Positions 35,101-47,671 of a DNA stretch of 64,000 nt are shown here, one piece after another; positions within the stretch are counted from its first letter, which is position 1, and each line of letters begins with the position of its first letter. Made by a program: the position numbers and the translations under genes. The notes below the pieces were generated by a model that had not been told where the DNA came from, ran no database searches, and saw nothing but the letters and a program-made list of their open reading frames with translations. The stretch comes from Simmondsia chinensis (taxonomy: Eukaryota; Streptophyta; Magnoliopsida; Caryophyllales; Simmondsiaceae): positions 8,921,355 through 8,985,354 of the forward strand of contig JAGTTD010000005.1 in NCBI GenBank assembly GCA_018398585.1, read 5' to 3'.

Positions 35101-38100
35101 CTCGGGTGTTGGCCAGCTAGTTGACTGCTCATGCCATCTGATACTATCGTCTGCACTCAATATGTGTGCTATCGGTTCTTGAATGAATATTCTTGGACCT
35201 TCATAGTGGGTTGTTGTGTTCTTACTTTTAGACTGAAGAGGAAAGTGTGCTGCAAGGGACATAAAGGCAGAGCTGTGCAGAATAGAAAGATCAGGAAATG
35301 CATTTCTTCTGGTTTCCAGTTTCTGTATAGTGTATTCATACAACATATATTGCATTAACATACCTTGATAGATGGTCTGAGACATTTTGAGTGAGAAACA
35401 CTCCCACAACCGAGTCCACAACTGATCCCTTCCACTGTGAGAAGCGCCTGTCTCCTGCAATCATTAATTCTTTTTCAGTATACATACGTTTTAGCATTAT
35501 GCAGTAAAACGAGGCTTGCAAACTAAGCTCAACCATGACTACCAAGGGAGAAGATCGAATGACCACTTTTGACTTCCTTTAAACTATTCATCAGGATTGC
35601 TTTGGCTTTTATGCATTATTTTACATTTTTAACGTTTTGCATGGATCACTTGGGTTCTTTGAAATATCTACTCCTAATTTTTCTTGGTATAAGACTCTGG
35701 TCTTAGTACTCAGAAATATTTGTATGGAGTTTGTTCGTCTTTAACATATGCAGGAGGAGGGAAAGGATTGCGGTTCCCTAGTTTACTTATGCACATTCTT
35801 TTCTCCACATTCAGTCTTAACAGGCTGCTCCCCTCTCGCCCTGTTGCTTATCATAGTTCAGCATTTTAGAGCTAGGCATTCATGGGGTGACTTCTTTAGT
35901 TTCATGCTTGCAGTCAGTGTTCAAATGCATTATGAGATGATTGTCCAAGGCTAATGGGATATCACTTCAGTAGCCAAGCACTTCTACTTGCAAGACCTAT
36001 ATGAATGATAGAACTGAAGATGGATTGCTGAGACATTTGCTCAGTTACCTTGGAAAAGACGCATCTTGGCGATGAAAGAATCAGCTCGTCCGCAGAAGAC
36101 CTTTCGTTCTTGCTCCCACCATTTTGCCTTCTCTTCGCCCATTTCTTGCTCATCTTGACCTCCTTCCCTCTCCATCAATAGTTTCCATAAACGATTTGTC
36201 TCCGCGTCAAGGTCAACCTTAGGTCGTGGCTTGCGTCTCTTGATTGGATCGAAGCTCTCATATGGGATCATAGTTCCATCTCCTTTATATGCAACGAGTG
36301 CGTTTTGCTCATAGCATACCATAGTGCTGTTTGTAGCATTTAGATTGAGCAATTCAAATTGGCATATAATCTGCTCTACTGAAACCTCCCTTTTTCGTTT
36401 TTCTTGTAAAGCTGCATTAGTGAAAAAAATAGTTGATTTGCTGTCAATACCAATTGCAGATTCATATATCAGTGAGCCAGAATGCATGGTAGCTAAAATG
36501 CATTTTCATTCTCTTCTCCGAGAGATGACTTTTAAATTATTTTTATGCACTCTAGAAGAAAGATAGTTGTCTACCGTTTTGTGTACAACAACAACAACAA
36601 CAACAACAACCGACTCAGTGCCTCAAGGGCTCCCGCATATGCAGGGTCTGGGGGGGAGGATGTACGCAACCTTACCCCTTCGAGGTGTTACCCATAATAG
36701 TTGTCGACTGCATTTACAGGGTCCGCATTTGTGTACAACTCCAGCATTAATATTAAGCTAGATTTATTCTCATGGTTTTGGCAGGCTTACCAAATATTTA
36801 TTTATTTATTTATTTTTAATTTTTGATTTTAAATGCTTCTTAAATCTGTAACTATTTCTTGTACAGCCTAAAATGTGCATCACAAATTAACTTTGCTTGC
36901 TGGTGTCTAAGTTAGGGTAAGGTTTTTGAGGCGCCTATATTTATGTCTTGGTATAATTGCTTTGGTGAGAACGGCAATATTGATTGGGATCCCAATTTTG
37001 GACATTTTACCTGTATGATGCATCAGCGGCTTTTGTGGTCTATGTGGTTCATTCTGCTTTCTGATGGACACTGTAGCATTGCTTGTGTTCTTAGTTTCAG
37101 ATGCATCCTTCTGCACCTTTGTTTCCATGGTAGTATAGGTCGCTGCTTGGACAGCTTCAATTCCTTGACCATTAATGCAAGCAGAGGCTTTAGTTGACAG
37201 TGTCTGTTGCAACTCAGGATTAGCTACATCTGGGGACCTCATCATCCAAAAAGGGGTTGGCATGATGGGTCTGTTCATGGTAGCGTAATGTGGGTGCTTG
37301 TGCACAGCTGATATTCTACAGTGCTTCTGTGTATCCCACTCTGCTAATGCAGAATGAACATGCTGCTTCCTTGTCAAACTGTCCAAGCCATTGTTTATAT
37401 TGTCAGCAGTGTTATTCTTGAAGTATGAGACTAGACGTCCACTGTTGATTTGTGCAAAGTGATTTAAAAGGACGCGATATCCATGATTTTTTGGAAGATG
37501 TCTTGGACCTTCTTCACCAATGGTTGAAGACTGTGTGGCGGAAGTTGTCTTGTATTGTCCATTCTCAAACCTTGCTTTCTTGTAACTGCCTGAATAATTT
37601 TGGTTGAGACTGTTGCGGTTACTACTGTGCTCATTTGCATTCAACACACCTCTTTGTCTTGACCACGTGCTCATCAGATGCTGAAGAGTGAGGTGATACT
37701 CCCTTTTGTATCCCCTTTGACTGGGATCAGACAAGTTCGATTGCAGTTTCTGGGTGGTGCTTTGCAACATCTGCCGTCTTCTTACCTCTAGATTCTCCTG
37801 AGCGGTCCTTTTGTGGAAGTCAGGTCGGTATACTTCAGAATTTCTTAATTGATGCTCTGGCAGGTAACAACATTTTAGTCTGCTTTGAGATGGGTTAGCT
37901 GGTTCCTTGGCTGTATTATGGGTTAGATTTAGCATCTGTTTTTGTAGTTCTCTCACGACAGAAGAGGTTACTTGGGCGGCTTGGTTGGGTACAGGTGCGT
38001 TATTTGTCTGTATCTGGCCAATAATTTGGCTGGGGCTGGTTTTAATTCGTGCTTCTGTCCTCGTCATTAAGTTACTCCCCTGGCAGCCCGGTGTGGTTTG

Positions 38101-41100
38101 TATTTGACTGACATTGCTATAGATACCGTACATTTTTGTGTCATGAGCTTGTAAATGAGTATATCCCCCTAGCTCATGCTGTACTTTCTTCTGACTTACT
38201 TGATCACTGATGCTCTTCTCTTTGATTATGTTTTCTGATACAAAGTTCAAAGCTCTCCGGCAAGATTTTGATGCTGTCTCAAAGTTGGAATCCTTGTTCT
38301 CTTTCAAAACATCTGGCTGAGCTTGAGTTTTGGATTCAGCCCCATTCTTACGCACATATTTCCTTTTGACCACGTGCTTTCTTTCTGAATTAGTGCTTTT
38401 AACTGCCTTTCTGATTCCTTTCGGTTTCCCTTCTACATAGACTTTCGGCCTGTGCTTCTTTCTTCTGGGTGGCTTTTGAGGCGGTGTCTTGTTCAGGTCA
38501 ATGTTTGTGTTGCTTCCTTTTTCGGATTCATTGCTTTCTTTCAATGTTGTGCAAGTGGCAGATAATGAGGAATCCAAAATGTTCACATTTTCAGGGGAAT
38601 TGCGTTCAGCAGCTTCGTTGCATATTGAGGCTGAAGTTTTCTGCTCGGTGTTGGTCTGGTTCAAGTTTTGATCTTCTGTGACTTCCAGCCCTGCTGAGTA
38701 AAGGCATCTGTCTAACTTCTTTGCCTGCTCTGGGGTTGCTGGTGCAAACTGGTAAACATTTGAGATGTTTGACTCTGGCTCGGCTTCTGACGGTGGTGGT
38801 GAGTTCAGATTATAACGAAATTGGTAAGGGACTTCTTGTCCATCTGCATGGTTACAACATCTATTCTGTTATTCTTTTGAAGTTGTATGTAGTCGATCTG
38901 CTTTACTATGTTAGCATAAAATCGAATAAAGATCGTTAAATGTAACAAAATTTAAGCTAGCTATTATGTGAATTGGCTGTTACATTACATAACAATACTT
39001 TTGTAGTGACCTCCACGCACACACACACACATATATATAAGTGGTAAAGACTTCAAAAAAACGAAATATCGAATAGTGACCTCCATATTTCTAAATGTTG
39101 CACTATTTACTAAATTGTTTATAATGTAGTTATATGTTAAACAATATCAAATAGGCATAAGAATAATTGATTTTATGGGCTTTCATATTTCCCAAAAAGC
39201 TTTAAAATCAATTTACATTCCCTTAAGAACCTAACGTGATTGTGCCACATATAACGTGACATTAAAGAGACCCGCCTACCATGATGCCATATTGCCGTGA
39301 TTGCAAGCTGCTAATTGATAGTAATTGATAGTTAGAGAACTCACAAGCTTAGAGGAAAATGCTATGTGGCAGTTCCTCAGGCTATATTTTGTGTCAGAGA
39401 AACGGAACAGCCAACTGGCTGAAACCGTTTGAAGAAAACTCATAATTCTAGGCTTCATTTTCCTTCCCCTTTTCCTTATTCATTTTCTTTAAACCTTTTT
39501 TAGCTGGGAGGTGGGTGAGGGTGATATTGATGCTTTCTAAGTATATCTTGCTATGCTTTGCCGTTCAGTGGAAAAGACAAAGGCATGAACATTACTCTGT
39601 TCCACTTCCAAGTAAAAGTTCTCTGCCTAGCATTTTAAAGTCAAAGTGGTAAATATTTCCCCTTGAGGTACGTGTACCGAAGAAATCAAATCGGCGGTTT
39701 GTGGTTGCTATGTAGGATCGTGGCGATCCCATGGGTTCTTTATGAAAACCTAAGCTATTTTAATCCTTATTTTTGCAGAAAATCAAATGAATGACCATGT
39801 AATCACTAAATTTTATGCCAGTTAATAGTTTTTAACATGTTAATGCACTTGTATATATTTTATCAAATAAATATATGTTTGTGAATTTGTGAAGGCATAG
39901 CAAAAGTGCCATTACATAACAAGTACTTCGTGTATGACTAGCTCAAGGCGTGTTACGTACGGTTGTTATTGCCGCACTAAATTGAACAAGCATATTTCCT
40001 ACAACCAAGTATGTCCTTATTGGGGAGGTGAACTTTTTATTGATCGTCTTTGTAGTTATACCCTAATATTTTGAAGATGACTGCCCTCGTTGCTAATGCT
40101 TGTATGTGCCTTTTTTTAGTTGTTTGCCATAACGGAGAAAATAACAGGACCACAATTGTTAAATTCCTTGTCCCGGGAACTTTTCAGGAAATTAACTGAA
40201 CAGGGCAGACATGAAGGGTAGAACATGACATGGTCAAGCAAAGCTCTGGTTTTTACAGAGGCTCCCATTTTTGATGACATTTCAAAATCCATCTGCATAT
40301 TTTGGCAAAAGTAAGTTTCTTACAAGCTTTATTTTTGTGGAACTTTGAATGAAAAGCCTAATGATGGTTTTTACCTTGCATGTTTGCTTGGACACCACGC
40401 AATAGGCATGTTATAGAAGCACACTCTCGAGAAACAACTAATCACATAAAAGTTCCGTTTGGGGCCTAGGTGGAGTATTTTCTATAGCTCCTATAGGTTT
40501 CTTATGTCGTTTTTTCTTCTTGGTTTTGGAAAAAGTTAGGCTCAACTTGTCAGTATCACCAAAGTTCCATCTTGTTGCCAAAGATGCTTCTATTTCCATG
40601 AAGTGATAGCGCCACAAAAGAAAAGGGATGATGCATGTTTATATGTGGAATGAGTCCTGGGCGTGGAATCAAAATGATGTTCACAGTTGCGTCAGTGTAA
40701 CAGGCCTTATGTTTTTTCCGTGATCCCATTGGTTTTCTTAAGACAACATATGTTACTTTTAGACCTATGTTTGCTAGAGCTTGAATAAGTAAACATGTAG
40801 TTAACTTTTTTATTCCTCTGATGACTTTTAACATGTAAGTAGGTTTGTAAATATACAACAACAACATGCCCAGTGCCTCAAGGACTCCCGCATAAGCAGG
40901 GTCTGGGAGGGGTGTGATGTACGCAGCCTTACCCTTTCAGGGTATACCCTAACGACAGCTGTTTCCGAGTAGGCTTGTAAATATGATTTAGCAAATAAAA
41001 TATAATATATAAAGATTATAGAGGCTGCTATAAAGCCTATTACATGACTACCAACGTATAATGTGTAACTCAAAATGCGCTATACAACAACCTTTCTTTG

Positions 41101-41655
41101 ATTCAAACGGTTCCGAGTATCTAGATGCAATGCAATTCAGAAATTCTCACCATGTGGTATTTGTGATAGCCTCTGATAGCTGCTCTGATGGTTTGATGCC
41201 ATGTAGTGATTTTGACTCAAGCGCATCGAACTGGCAGCATCTGAGGGTGTCCATAAGCTTTCACCTAGAGAATGTGAATCCCGTACTTTCATGTTGACAC
41301 TAATATCTTCTAATCCACCATTCTCAGATTCTTCAGGTGGCGCTTTGATCATCTCCAGAAGCTGTGACCATGAACTGTCCCAAAACGCGCTTTCACTGCT
41401 CAAGTTGGGCGTATAGCTCTCAGCCTCAGGTATGTGATTCTTACTGTTGTCTATATGATTAACAGAATCATGGAAACCTCCATTTGGGTTGAATTTCCCA
41501 ATTTCGTTTGAATTTTGAACTGCAGCACCTTGAACTTCAAATCCCAGAATTTCTTCCCAATTTTCCTTGCTGCAATTTCCACCCCATGAACCACCACCAA
41601 TAGGGATTTCCATCTCTTTCTCCTGTGCAATCAAAATCCCTTTTCCCATGTTCAT
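29159..41655 (-). CDS. DME: DEMETER-like 5-methylcytosine DNA glycosylase/lyase, 19 coding exons
   Basis: Nuclear bifunctional glycosylase/AP lyase that excises 5-methylcytosine to start base-excision demethylation. Coding exons, 5' to 3': 41655-41151, 38843-37011, 36411-36049, 35454-35364, 35272-33865, 33758-33679, 33540-33456, 33373-33282, 33208-33140, 33007-32971, 32862-32780, 32304-31867, 31473-31437, 31349-31292, 31072-30933, 30833-30768, 30545-30431, 30341-30303, 29271-29159. All introns are GT-AG and phases agree: 5652 nt, 1883 residues plus stop. Lys-rich DNA-binding stretch at about 295-317 (PRRKKHRPKV); domain A about 815-940 (VDSVVGVFLTQNVSDHLS); HhH glycosylase with catalytic Lys about 1439 (GLGLKSVECVRLL) and Asp about 1457 (VDTNVGRIA); [4Fe-4S] Cys 1524, 1531, 1534, 1540 (C-x6-C-x2-C-x5-C); domain C about 1650-1883 with CFSCNS (permuted CXXC) and FGTSVTTIFK/RGFVCVRGFD (RRM-like). 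The wording AYKGDGTMIPYES and IKERGMNNMLAERIK points to DEMETER rather than ROS1. The start is the ATG after a TTTTTGCAG acceptor. Confidence 0.95.
36590..36727. mobile_element. Au-like SINE in intron 2 of the DEMETER-like gene
   Basis: Begins in a CAA repeat, then CTCAGTGCCTCAAGGGCTCC, GCAGGGTCTGG, TGTACGCAACCTTACCCC. Flanked by TTTGTGTACAAC at 36578-36589 and 36728-36739, a 12-bp target duplication. Au SINEs are short pol III-derived elements known across flowering plants. It lies wholly within the intron between coding exons 2 and 3. Confidence 0.8.
40855..40968. mobile_element. Au-like SINE in intron 1 of the DEMETER-like gene
   Basis: ACAACAACAACATGCCCAGT, GCCTCAAGGACTCC, GCAGGGTCTGGGAGGGGTG, TGTACGCAGCCTTACCC, TGTTTCCGA. 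Flanked by GTAGGTTTGTAAATAT (40839-40854) and GTAGGCTTGTAAATAT (40969-40984), a 16-bp duplication with one mismatch, so a fairly recent insertion. Confidence 0.88.
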
Positions 41656-42500
41656 CTCTGCAAAAACCCAACTATTTGTAACCCTACAAATTAACAATCT
41701 GTCACCAAATTCTGCAGCAAAATCTCATGCACATTGTTGAATTTAACCCCAATTGTGCATAAGCCCTTTTCTTCTACCAAAACCCTAAATTTTATTTGTC
41801 ATAACAATTGAGATGGTGCCTTGAAATAACATGGACGGAAAAAAAAGATAAGGGTTAGTGCTTTGTTGGGTAATGAAGCAAAGTGGGTATTTTTACAGTA
41901 AATGCCCAGAATCATATTCTCAGAAGGGAACTTTTTCACAGAGAATTTGCTTCCCCCTTTGTAGCTTATATTATACCCACCCAACTATGTATTATGTATG
42001 TAATCTCATCTCTAAGGGAACAATGAAAATGGCAAGATTCTCAAAATTAAAAACTTCCAGATTTCATAGGTTAAAAGAGGTGAATTACACTGAATTAACC
42101 CAGAAATTGATGATTTTGGGGGTTAGAAGGAAAAAAACACCCCCATTGAATGTGAGAGATTGAGTTTGAGAAATAACAGAAGGGGATGAAGGGGGAATGA
42201 ACCCACAAATTCGGTAGGAAATGTAAATGACCTGCCTACTTTGGTTTTTTTTTTTTTTTTTTTTTAAATTTTAATTTAATTGAATGAAAAAGAATTAAAT
42301 GGGAAAAAAATAAGGGGGAAAGATGAAACTAGGTTCTGTTTTAGCTAACCGGATCTTGTGGTGGCTGAGGGGGGTTTTCCGGCAAAGTCAATGCCGGAGT
42401 TCTCAGTCAGTCTGGTATTATACTTAGAGAGAGAGAGAGAGAGGAGAAAATAAGCAAAAAAGAAAAAGAAAACAGATAGGACTTTGTTTTTATATATTTT
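41656..42500 (-). promoter_or_regulatory. Likely leader and core promoter of the DEMETER-like gene
   Basis: On the minus strand a TATA-like ATATATAAAAAC lies at about 42486-42497, followed by a TTTTCTTTTTCTT tract and a (CT)n tract at about 42426-42445, a layout common in plant leaders. A strong acceptor-like TTTTTGCAG ends at 41658, two bases before the ATG, so a leader intron is likely; its donor was not identified. A T/A homopolymer at 42245-42266 lies between. The transcription start is inferred only. Confidence 0.45.
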
Positions 42501-43823
42501 GTGTTAAATGCTGCACGTCCTTTAAATTAATGGGTGCCCCCTCATTCATTATTGTGCCATTTTTTTCTCAAGGTAAATGGAGAAACAGAGGAGGGGAAAG
42601 GGAACAAAAAAGGTGTTTCATCACTTTCATGCTTTGTGCAGCTGATTGAGTGGTATCTTCTTCGATTTTTCGCATCATGGTATTCGTTATACTCTTTTCA
42701 TTTTAAAATAACATCGACCTTTTCGTATTAAATTATTCTAAAAGTAACTCCTGTTATTACGCATGTGAATATATTGTTCTCTTACAAGTAGTATATATTT
42801 TTTTATATCAAAGAATTGAATGTGTTTTTTTTGTTATTAAAAATCTATTTTGTGAATTAATTCAATAAATCTAACTTTTAAAATAGGAAGCATGTACTTA
42901 AAATGGTCATTTATTAATTTTTTTTGAGGGGAGTATTAGAATGAATTAAAAAGCTACAACAATACTAATAAACCTAGTGCTTTAAAATTATAAGGTTGCG
43001 CGGTGTTATAATATAATTGCAAATTATTTATTTAATAGTTGTAAGTATGTTACAAACTAAATATATGTTACAAATTAAATAAAGGGGTATTATTTACGTT
43101 TAAGGGGGTTGTGAGTTTAGCGCTACAGTGGACCACAACAAATACGCCTTATTTGATGCAAAGCCATACGCTTTATCTTCCACAAAAACTACAATGCACC
43201 TTTTCCTCCAACAAAGCCTAATTTTTTGGTTAGTTTTTATACGAGTTTAAGTGACCCACTATTTGAATGTATTTTTCCTTGTGGTGATATTTTGAATTGC
43301 AAAAGTACATCATAATTTAAAAAAAAAGAAAGAAAAGAAGATCAATAATTGGTATATAGATTGTGGAGATAAAAGGAATTGAAATCAAGTTACGAGAAGA
43401 AATATTCCATATAGATTTCTATGAGGACATGATAAATTATAAGTGAGGTTGTATTTAGCATCATGTTGCGGGCTCCTCGGACTCCCTCTCTCTAGAGCAG
43501 TATAATATAGGAGTAAGGCTTCATATATCTTGTCCATAGGTCCCCATCATGGAGGGAGCCTCTATGAGGCATTAGGTGGTTGTAAACTATAATAAGTATT
43601 TGAAAAATGGACTTGAGATGCTGCTTTTTTTTTTTTTTTTTTTTTTTTTTGTTTTTGATCTGAACTTAAGGTGCTTTTTTTAAATTGTGATTTTGATACG
43701 CTCCTGGGTGCCAGAAGCATTGCCAATCAGAAAAGGACCGCCCATACTGTTACAAAATGGCCCCCATGCTGAGGGAAATGGGCCACTAGGCCCAAGTAGC
43801 ATATCATCCGTAGCAGGGCTGAA
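42501..43823. other. AT-rich region upstream of the DEMETER-like gene
   Basis: No gene. A T tract of about 25 bases lies at 43625-43650. This region separates the promoter from the first MITE and the copia cluster and may hold distal control sequence, but no motif stands out. Confidence 0.4.
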
Positions 43824-44525
43824 TAGGGGTGTTTATAATTTGGTTAATATAACCGAGGCACTCAAAAATCTCTAAATGTTATTGTAACTAAAATGACTGG
43901 TTAATCGGCATTTGAAAATTCGGTTATTTGGTTTGAATATGACGGTTGACCGACAACTAAAAAAATAATACAACACTTTTGTCATGTTATATGTTCTATT
44001 TCTAAATGGGTTGTAGACGATAATATTCAATAAAATTATGAGTACATAATTAAATTCTAAAAAATTATGGCATCTCATTTTAAACAACATATGGGCAAGT
44101 GAGTAGCAATGGGTTGTCTTAAAGTAATGCTTAGATAGTATTTGAGATATAACAGTTAAGAATGAGTATTTTATGAGTTAGGTGAAAAAATAGCACTGAT
44201 CATGCATTATAAATTAATTTTTATGGTATTTTTTTACTTTAAAAGAATGGATTAGAAATATGGATTAAAATTGAATAGTGTATAGAATAGTTCAATTACA
44301 TGCTAGAAAAACATATTTTAGTCGACAATATAATATTAGATACATGTAAAAAGTATGTATAAGATATATATTTTTACAGTAAATCAGTTAACCATAATGA
44401 ACAAAATCACTAAGCGCTAATGCCCCAAAACACTTTAAATTTATGCGGTTCGGTTAAATGAATCAGATTTTTGGCATGATTAACCACAATATGTATTTTG
44501 GTTACAGATTTATTTTAGCACCCCA
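43824..44525. mobile_element. hAT-like MITE
   Basis: Ends TAGGGGTGTTTATAATTTGG and, inverted, TGGGGTGCTAAAATAAATC, each followed by GGTTAA/AACCAAA-type subterminal words. Flanking 8-mers GGGCTGAA (43816-43823) and AGGCCGAA (44526-44533) agree at six of eight positions. Interior AT-rich, non-coding. Probably an old hAT insertion. Confidence 0.55.
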
Positions 44526-44802
44526 AGGCCGAATCTGTCCGGTTGAGTTGGGCTAGGACTTGGGCCCGCAGTAGTTGGACAATTGAAGGCGTGCCGTAAG
44601 CTAAATTACCGGGCGGCAGGGTGCTCTCCAACACCAAAAAGATCCATTTGTTGGAGGTACTTCTGTTAATTTCCTGAATGAATTGCATTTTATTTACATT
44701 AGAAATGCTATAGATAGCCGTAGCCGTCGTCGTCACCACCACCACCACCACCACCACTGGCAGGGTGGGATTCCGTGATAAAGTTGGGGTAGCTTCTTGA
44801 AT
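44526..44802. other. Short spacer with (CAC)n tract
   Basis: Contains a (CAC)n microsatellite at about 44735-44758. No gene. Confidence 0.5.
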
Positions 44803-44940
44803 TGAAAGAATAATATGGAACTCACCTAATGGGAGAGCCTTCTCATTTATTTATAAACAAGGTATACAATATGGGATTAGGGACTCGAGCTTACTTCGCC
44901 CATGTACAATTATAATGAACCTATACAATATAGTATAACA
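44803..44940 (-). repeat. 3' LTR of the nested copia element
   Basis: On the minus strand TGTTATACTATATTGTATAG to TATTCTTTCA. Matches 52277-52463. Confidence 0.85.
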
Positions 44941-45665
44941 TCCCTTCTCAATCAAAGCAGGAGGTAACTGAATGCGAAGATTGTGCTTGAAAAAGAGAAA
45001 CAAATGCCGAGGAAGACTCTTGGTAAAGATGTCAAAAAGCTGTTGTGAGGAAGGCACACGGAGAAAATGTACAAGACTCATTTGAACACGTTCACGAATA
45101 AATGAATGTCAACTTCAATATGCTTCGTACGAACATGTTGGGCAGGATTTGTGGAAAGATAGGTGGCTGAAATATTATTGTAATAAACCAAAATAGCCTT
45201 GTGAATGGCAATTCTAAGATCACCAAGTAAAGAGCATAACTAGCAACATTCAACGCGATATTCTACTTCAGCACTGGAGCGAGAGACTGTAGGTTGTCGT
45301 TTAGAAGACTAAGGGATAATATTGCCATCTAAAAATAGACTCAAACCAGATATGTACTGACGAGTATCAGGGCATCCAACCCAATCAGCATTAGAATAAC
45401 CCACAAGCTAATTGATGCTACTAGGTGAGATAACCAAACCATGATCAATGGTTCCCTTAATATAGCGACAAATATGTTTCATCGCAACCCAATGAGGGAG
45501 GCGAGGAGCATGCATAAAGAGGCACACATGTTGTACTGCATGAGAGATGTTGGGACGCGTAAAAATGAGATATTGCAAAGCAACAACTGACCAAAATATA
45601 GAGGGGTCGGTCATAAGCTCCCCCTCGGATGAAGAGAGCTTCAATTTGGAATCAAGAGGTGTAGC
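44851..45665 (-). pseudogene. Copia RNase H region
   Basis: Reads SSEGELMTDPSIFWSVVALQYLIFTRPNISHAV, HWVAMKHICRYIKGT (the connection region and RNase H start), then breaks, and ends with SSQQLFDIFTKSLPRHLF near 45040, the usual ADIFTKxLP-like tail. Stops and frame changes throughout. It lies directly 3' of the reverse transcriptase frame and runs into the 3' LTR. Confidence 0.8.
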
Positions 45666-45680
45666 AACAGGCTTTGTAGA

Positions 45681-46890
45681 TTATATGTCGGTCTTGTCAA
45701 GCAGACTGTGAGCATACTTGGATCGAGACAAGAACAAACTGTTAGCCATGTGAGACACAGAAATTTCAAGGAAATAGTTAAGACACCCCAAATTTGTCAT
45801 ATCAAATTTACATCGGAGAGAATGTAACAAAGCATGAAGGAAGGTGTTACAGAAAGCAGTGAGAACAATATTATCCACATAAACCATTAAGATAGCCATA
45901 TCAATCCCACGGAGCAGAATAAATATCAAAGAATTAGACTTACACCTACGAAAACCAAGACAATGTAGAAATGAAGCAAAGCGATTGTACCATTTACGGG
46001 GCGCTTGCTTGAGCCTATATAGAGACTTACATACATAATTTGAAAAATATGAATTGACAAACCCCAGTGGCTGTTTCATATATATCTCCTCATTTAAAGC
46101 ACCACAGTGAAATATGTTTTTAACATCAAGTTGATGAATTGGCCACTTTCTCGATGTGGCTATGGTTAAAATAGTACGAACTGTAACAGGTTTAACAACG
46201 AGATTGAAGGTCTTCTCATAATCAATGTCATACCTTTGCATGTAGCCTTGAGCTACTAATCGAGCTTCGTATCTCTCAACCTGACTGGTGGAAGTCTGTT
46301 TGACACGAATGACCCACTTGGAGCCAACAACATTAGCATCACTCCATTTTGGAACTAGAGTCCAAGTATTATTCTGCGGAAGGGCATTATATTCATCTAA
46401 CATGGCATTTTTCTAATTACCATCACCAAGCCCCTGTTTGTAAGAATATAGAATATTCGGCAAAGCAGAAACAGTGACCATAGAAGGTTTAAATGGAGGT
46501 TTTACCATTCCAGACTTAGAGCGAGTAATCATGGGATGAACTGAAGAAGAGGCAACAGGTGGGCAGTGCATGGGCTGCAATAGTGAAGGCAGAGAGCCCG
46601 GCTGCTGCGGGTAGAGGAGGTGAGGCCCGTGATGCAAGACCACCACCCGAAGGTGGCAATGGGAAGGGATGAAGTACAGGAGTCGTAGCCACCGGCGATG
46701 ACATGTTAGGCCCTATAGGTAGGGGCACCAGACCAGAGAACTGGGACAAATCAAGAGGCGGCTTAAATACTTGATGAAGCTGGTGCATAGTATGCTGTGA
46801 AAAGGCACCCAACCGAGCGAAGGGAAAATTTGTTTCATAAAAAATAACATGTCTCAAGATAATAATTTTGTTAGTGGAAGATCTAAGCAC
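45681..46890 (-). pseudogene. Copia reverse transcriptase, mutated active site
   Basis: The 240-codon frame at 46403-45681 has MLDEYNALPQNNTWTLVP, VGSKWVIRVK, ARLVAQGYMQ, IHQLDVKNIFHCGALNEEIYM, SLYRLKQAPRKWYNRF and VYVDNIVL. The active-site box is YVDN instead of YVDD, and LDVKN replaces the usual LDVKNAF acidic context with a changed neighbour. Upstream (46890-46413) lies the linker with HVIFYETNFPFA. It would copy RNA to DNA in the active element; this copy is unlikely to work. Confidence 0.85.
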
Positions 46891-46919
46891 TTATAATCCT
46901 TATGATTCAACGGATACCC

Positions 46920-47101
46920 CAAGAAAACTCACAATGACGATTGAGGTCAAGTTTAGGCGGCACATTAGCGCTTAAATTAGGTAACAACACATCCAAAACT
47001 CGAAGATGAACATACGTAACCTTTTTCTTATAAAGACGTTGAAAGGGTTTTTTTTTTTCCTTTATGGAAGTGGAGGGTAAAAGGTTTTATCACATGTGCG
47101 T
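46920..47101 (-). pseudogene. Copia integrase C-terminal fragment
   Basis: The minus strand keeps pieces such as LYKKKVTYVHLRVLDVLLP and NRHCEFSWGYPLNHKDY, matching the LRVFGCLCYP...CVFLGYPxxHKGYKC stretch after the integrase core. The first piece is cut by the hAT fragment to its right. Confidence 0.6.
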
Positions 47102-47556
47102 AGTGGTGGCCGTGGGCCGGGCCGGGCCGGGCCCGAGGGCCTCCAGGGTCGGGACCGGCCTTTTTAACTAAATTAAAAAAAAATTAAAAAATACATAGTC
47201 GTTTTGTACTAAAATTATTGTAATTCATTGATAAATAATATGAGATACAAATATATTTCTTTCCAAGTATACATGTTCAAAAAAAATAATACTAAATATA
47301 TGTAATAAATAAAATATAATATACAGCAAGTAATTATGAAAAAAATATCAGTAAATAAATAACGTATCAAATACAAATACAAAGTTGGGGCCTAATACTT
47401 AAAAATACAAATTTATTTATCAAAAAATATAAAGTTTGACATATGGAGTGTGCGGTCATCTTTTGATGTAAATATTTGAAAGTAAATAATTAACATACAA
47501 AAGTCTTGAATCTTGATATCAGTCATATCGGAGGGTTTCTACGCCATCATTTGACG
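47102..47556. mobile_element. hAT end fragment nested in copia
   Basis: Homologous to the left end of the hAT element at 9409-9780: GGTGGCCGTGGGCCGGGCC, TCATTGATAAATAATATGAG, AATAAATAACGTA, TTGATATCAGTC and CATCATTTGACG in the same order. No right end or target duplication is visible. It replaces part of the integrase coding region. Confidence 0.8.
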
Positions 47557-47671
47557 TTTTACAAGCATGGCTTCATTGGAATATTTTAGTGGCATATAAG
47601 CTTCAAATAAAAGAGCATGCATCATATTACCAACAGTCTTATGCATTCGTTTAGATTTCCCATTTTGTTGA

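Noticed and set aside
34001..38107. Plus-strand frames opposite the DEMETER-like exons
   Set aside because: They are antisense shadows of exons 2-5, with no motifs of their own.
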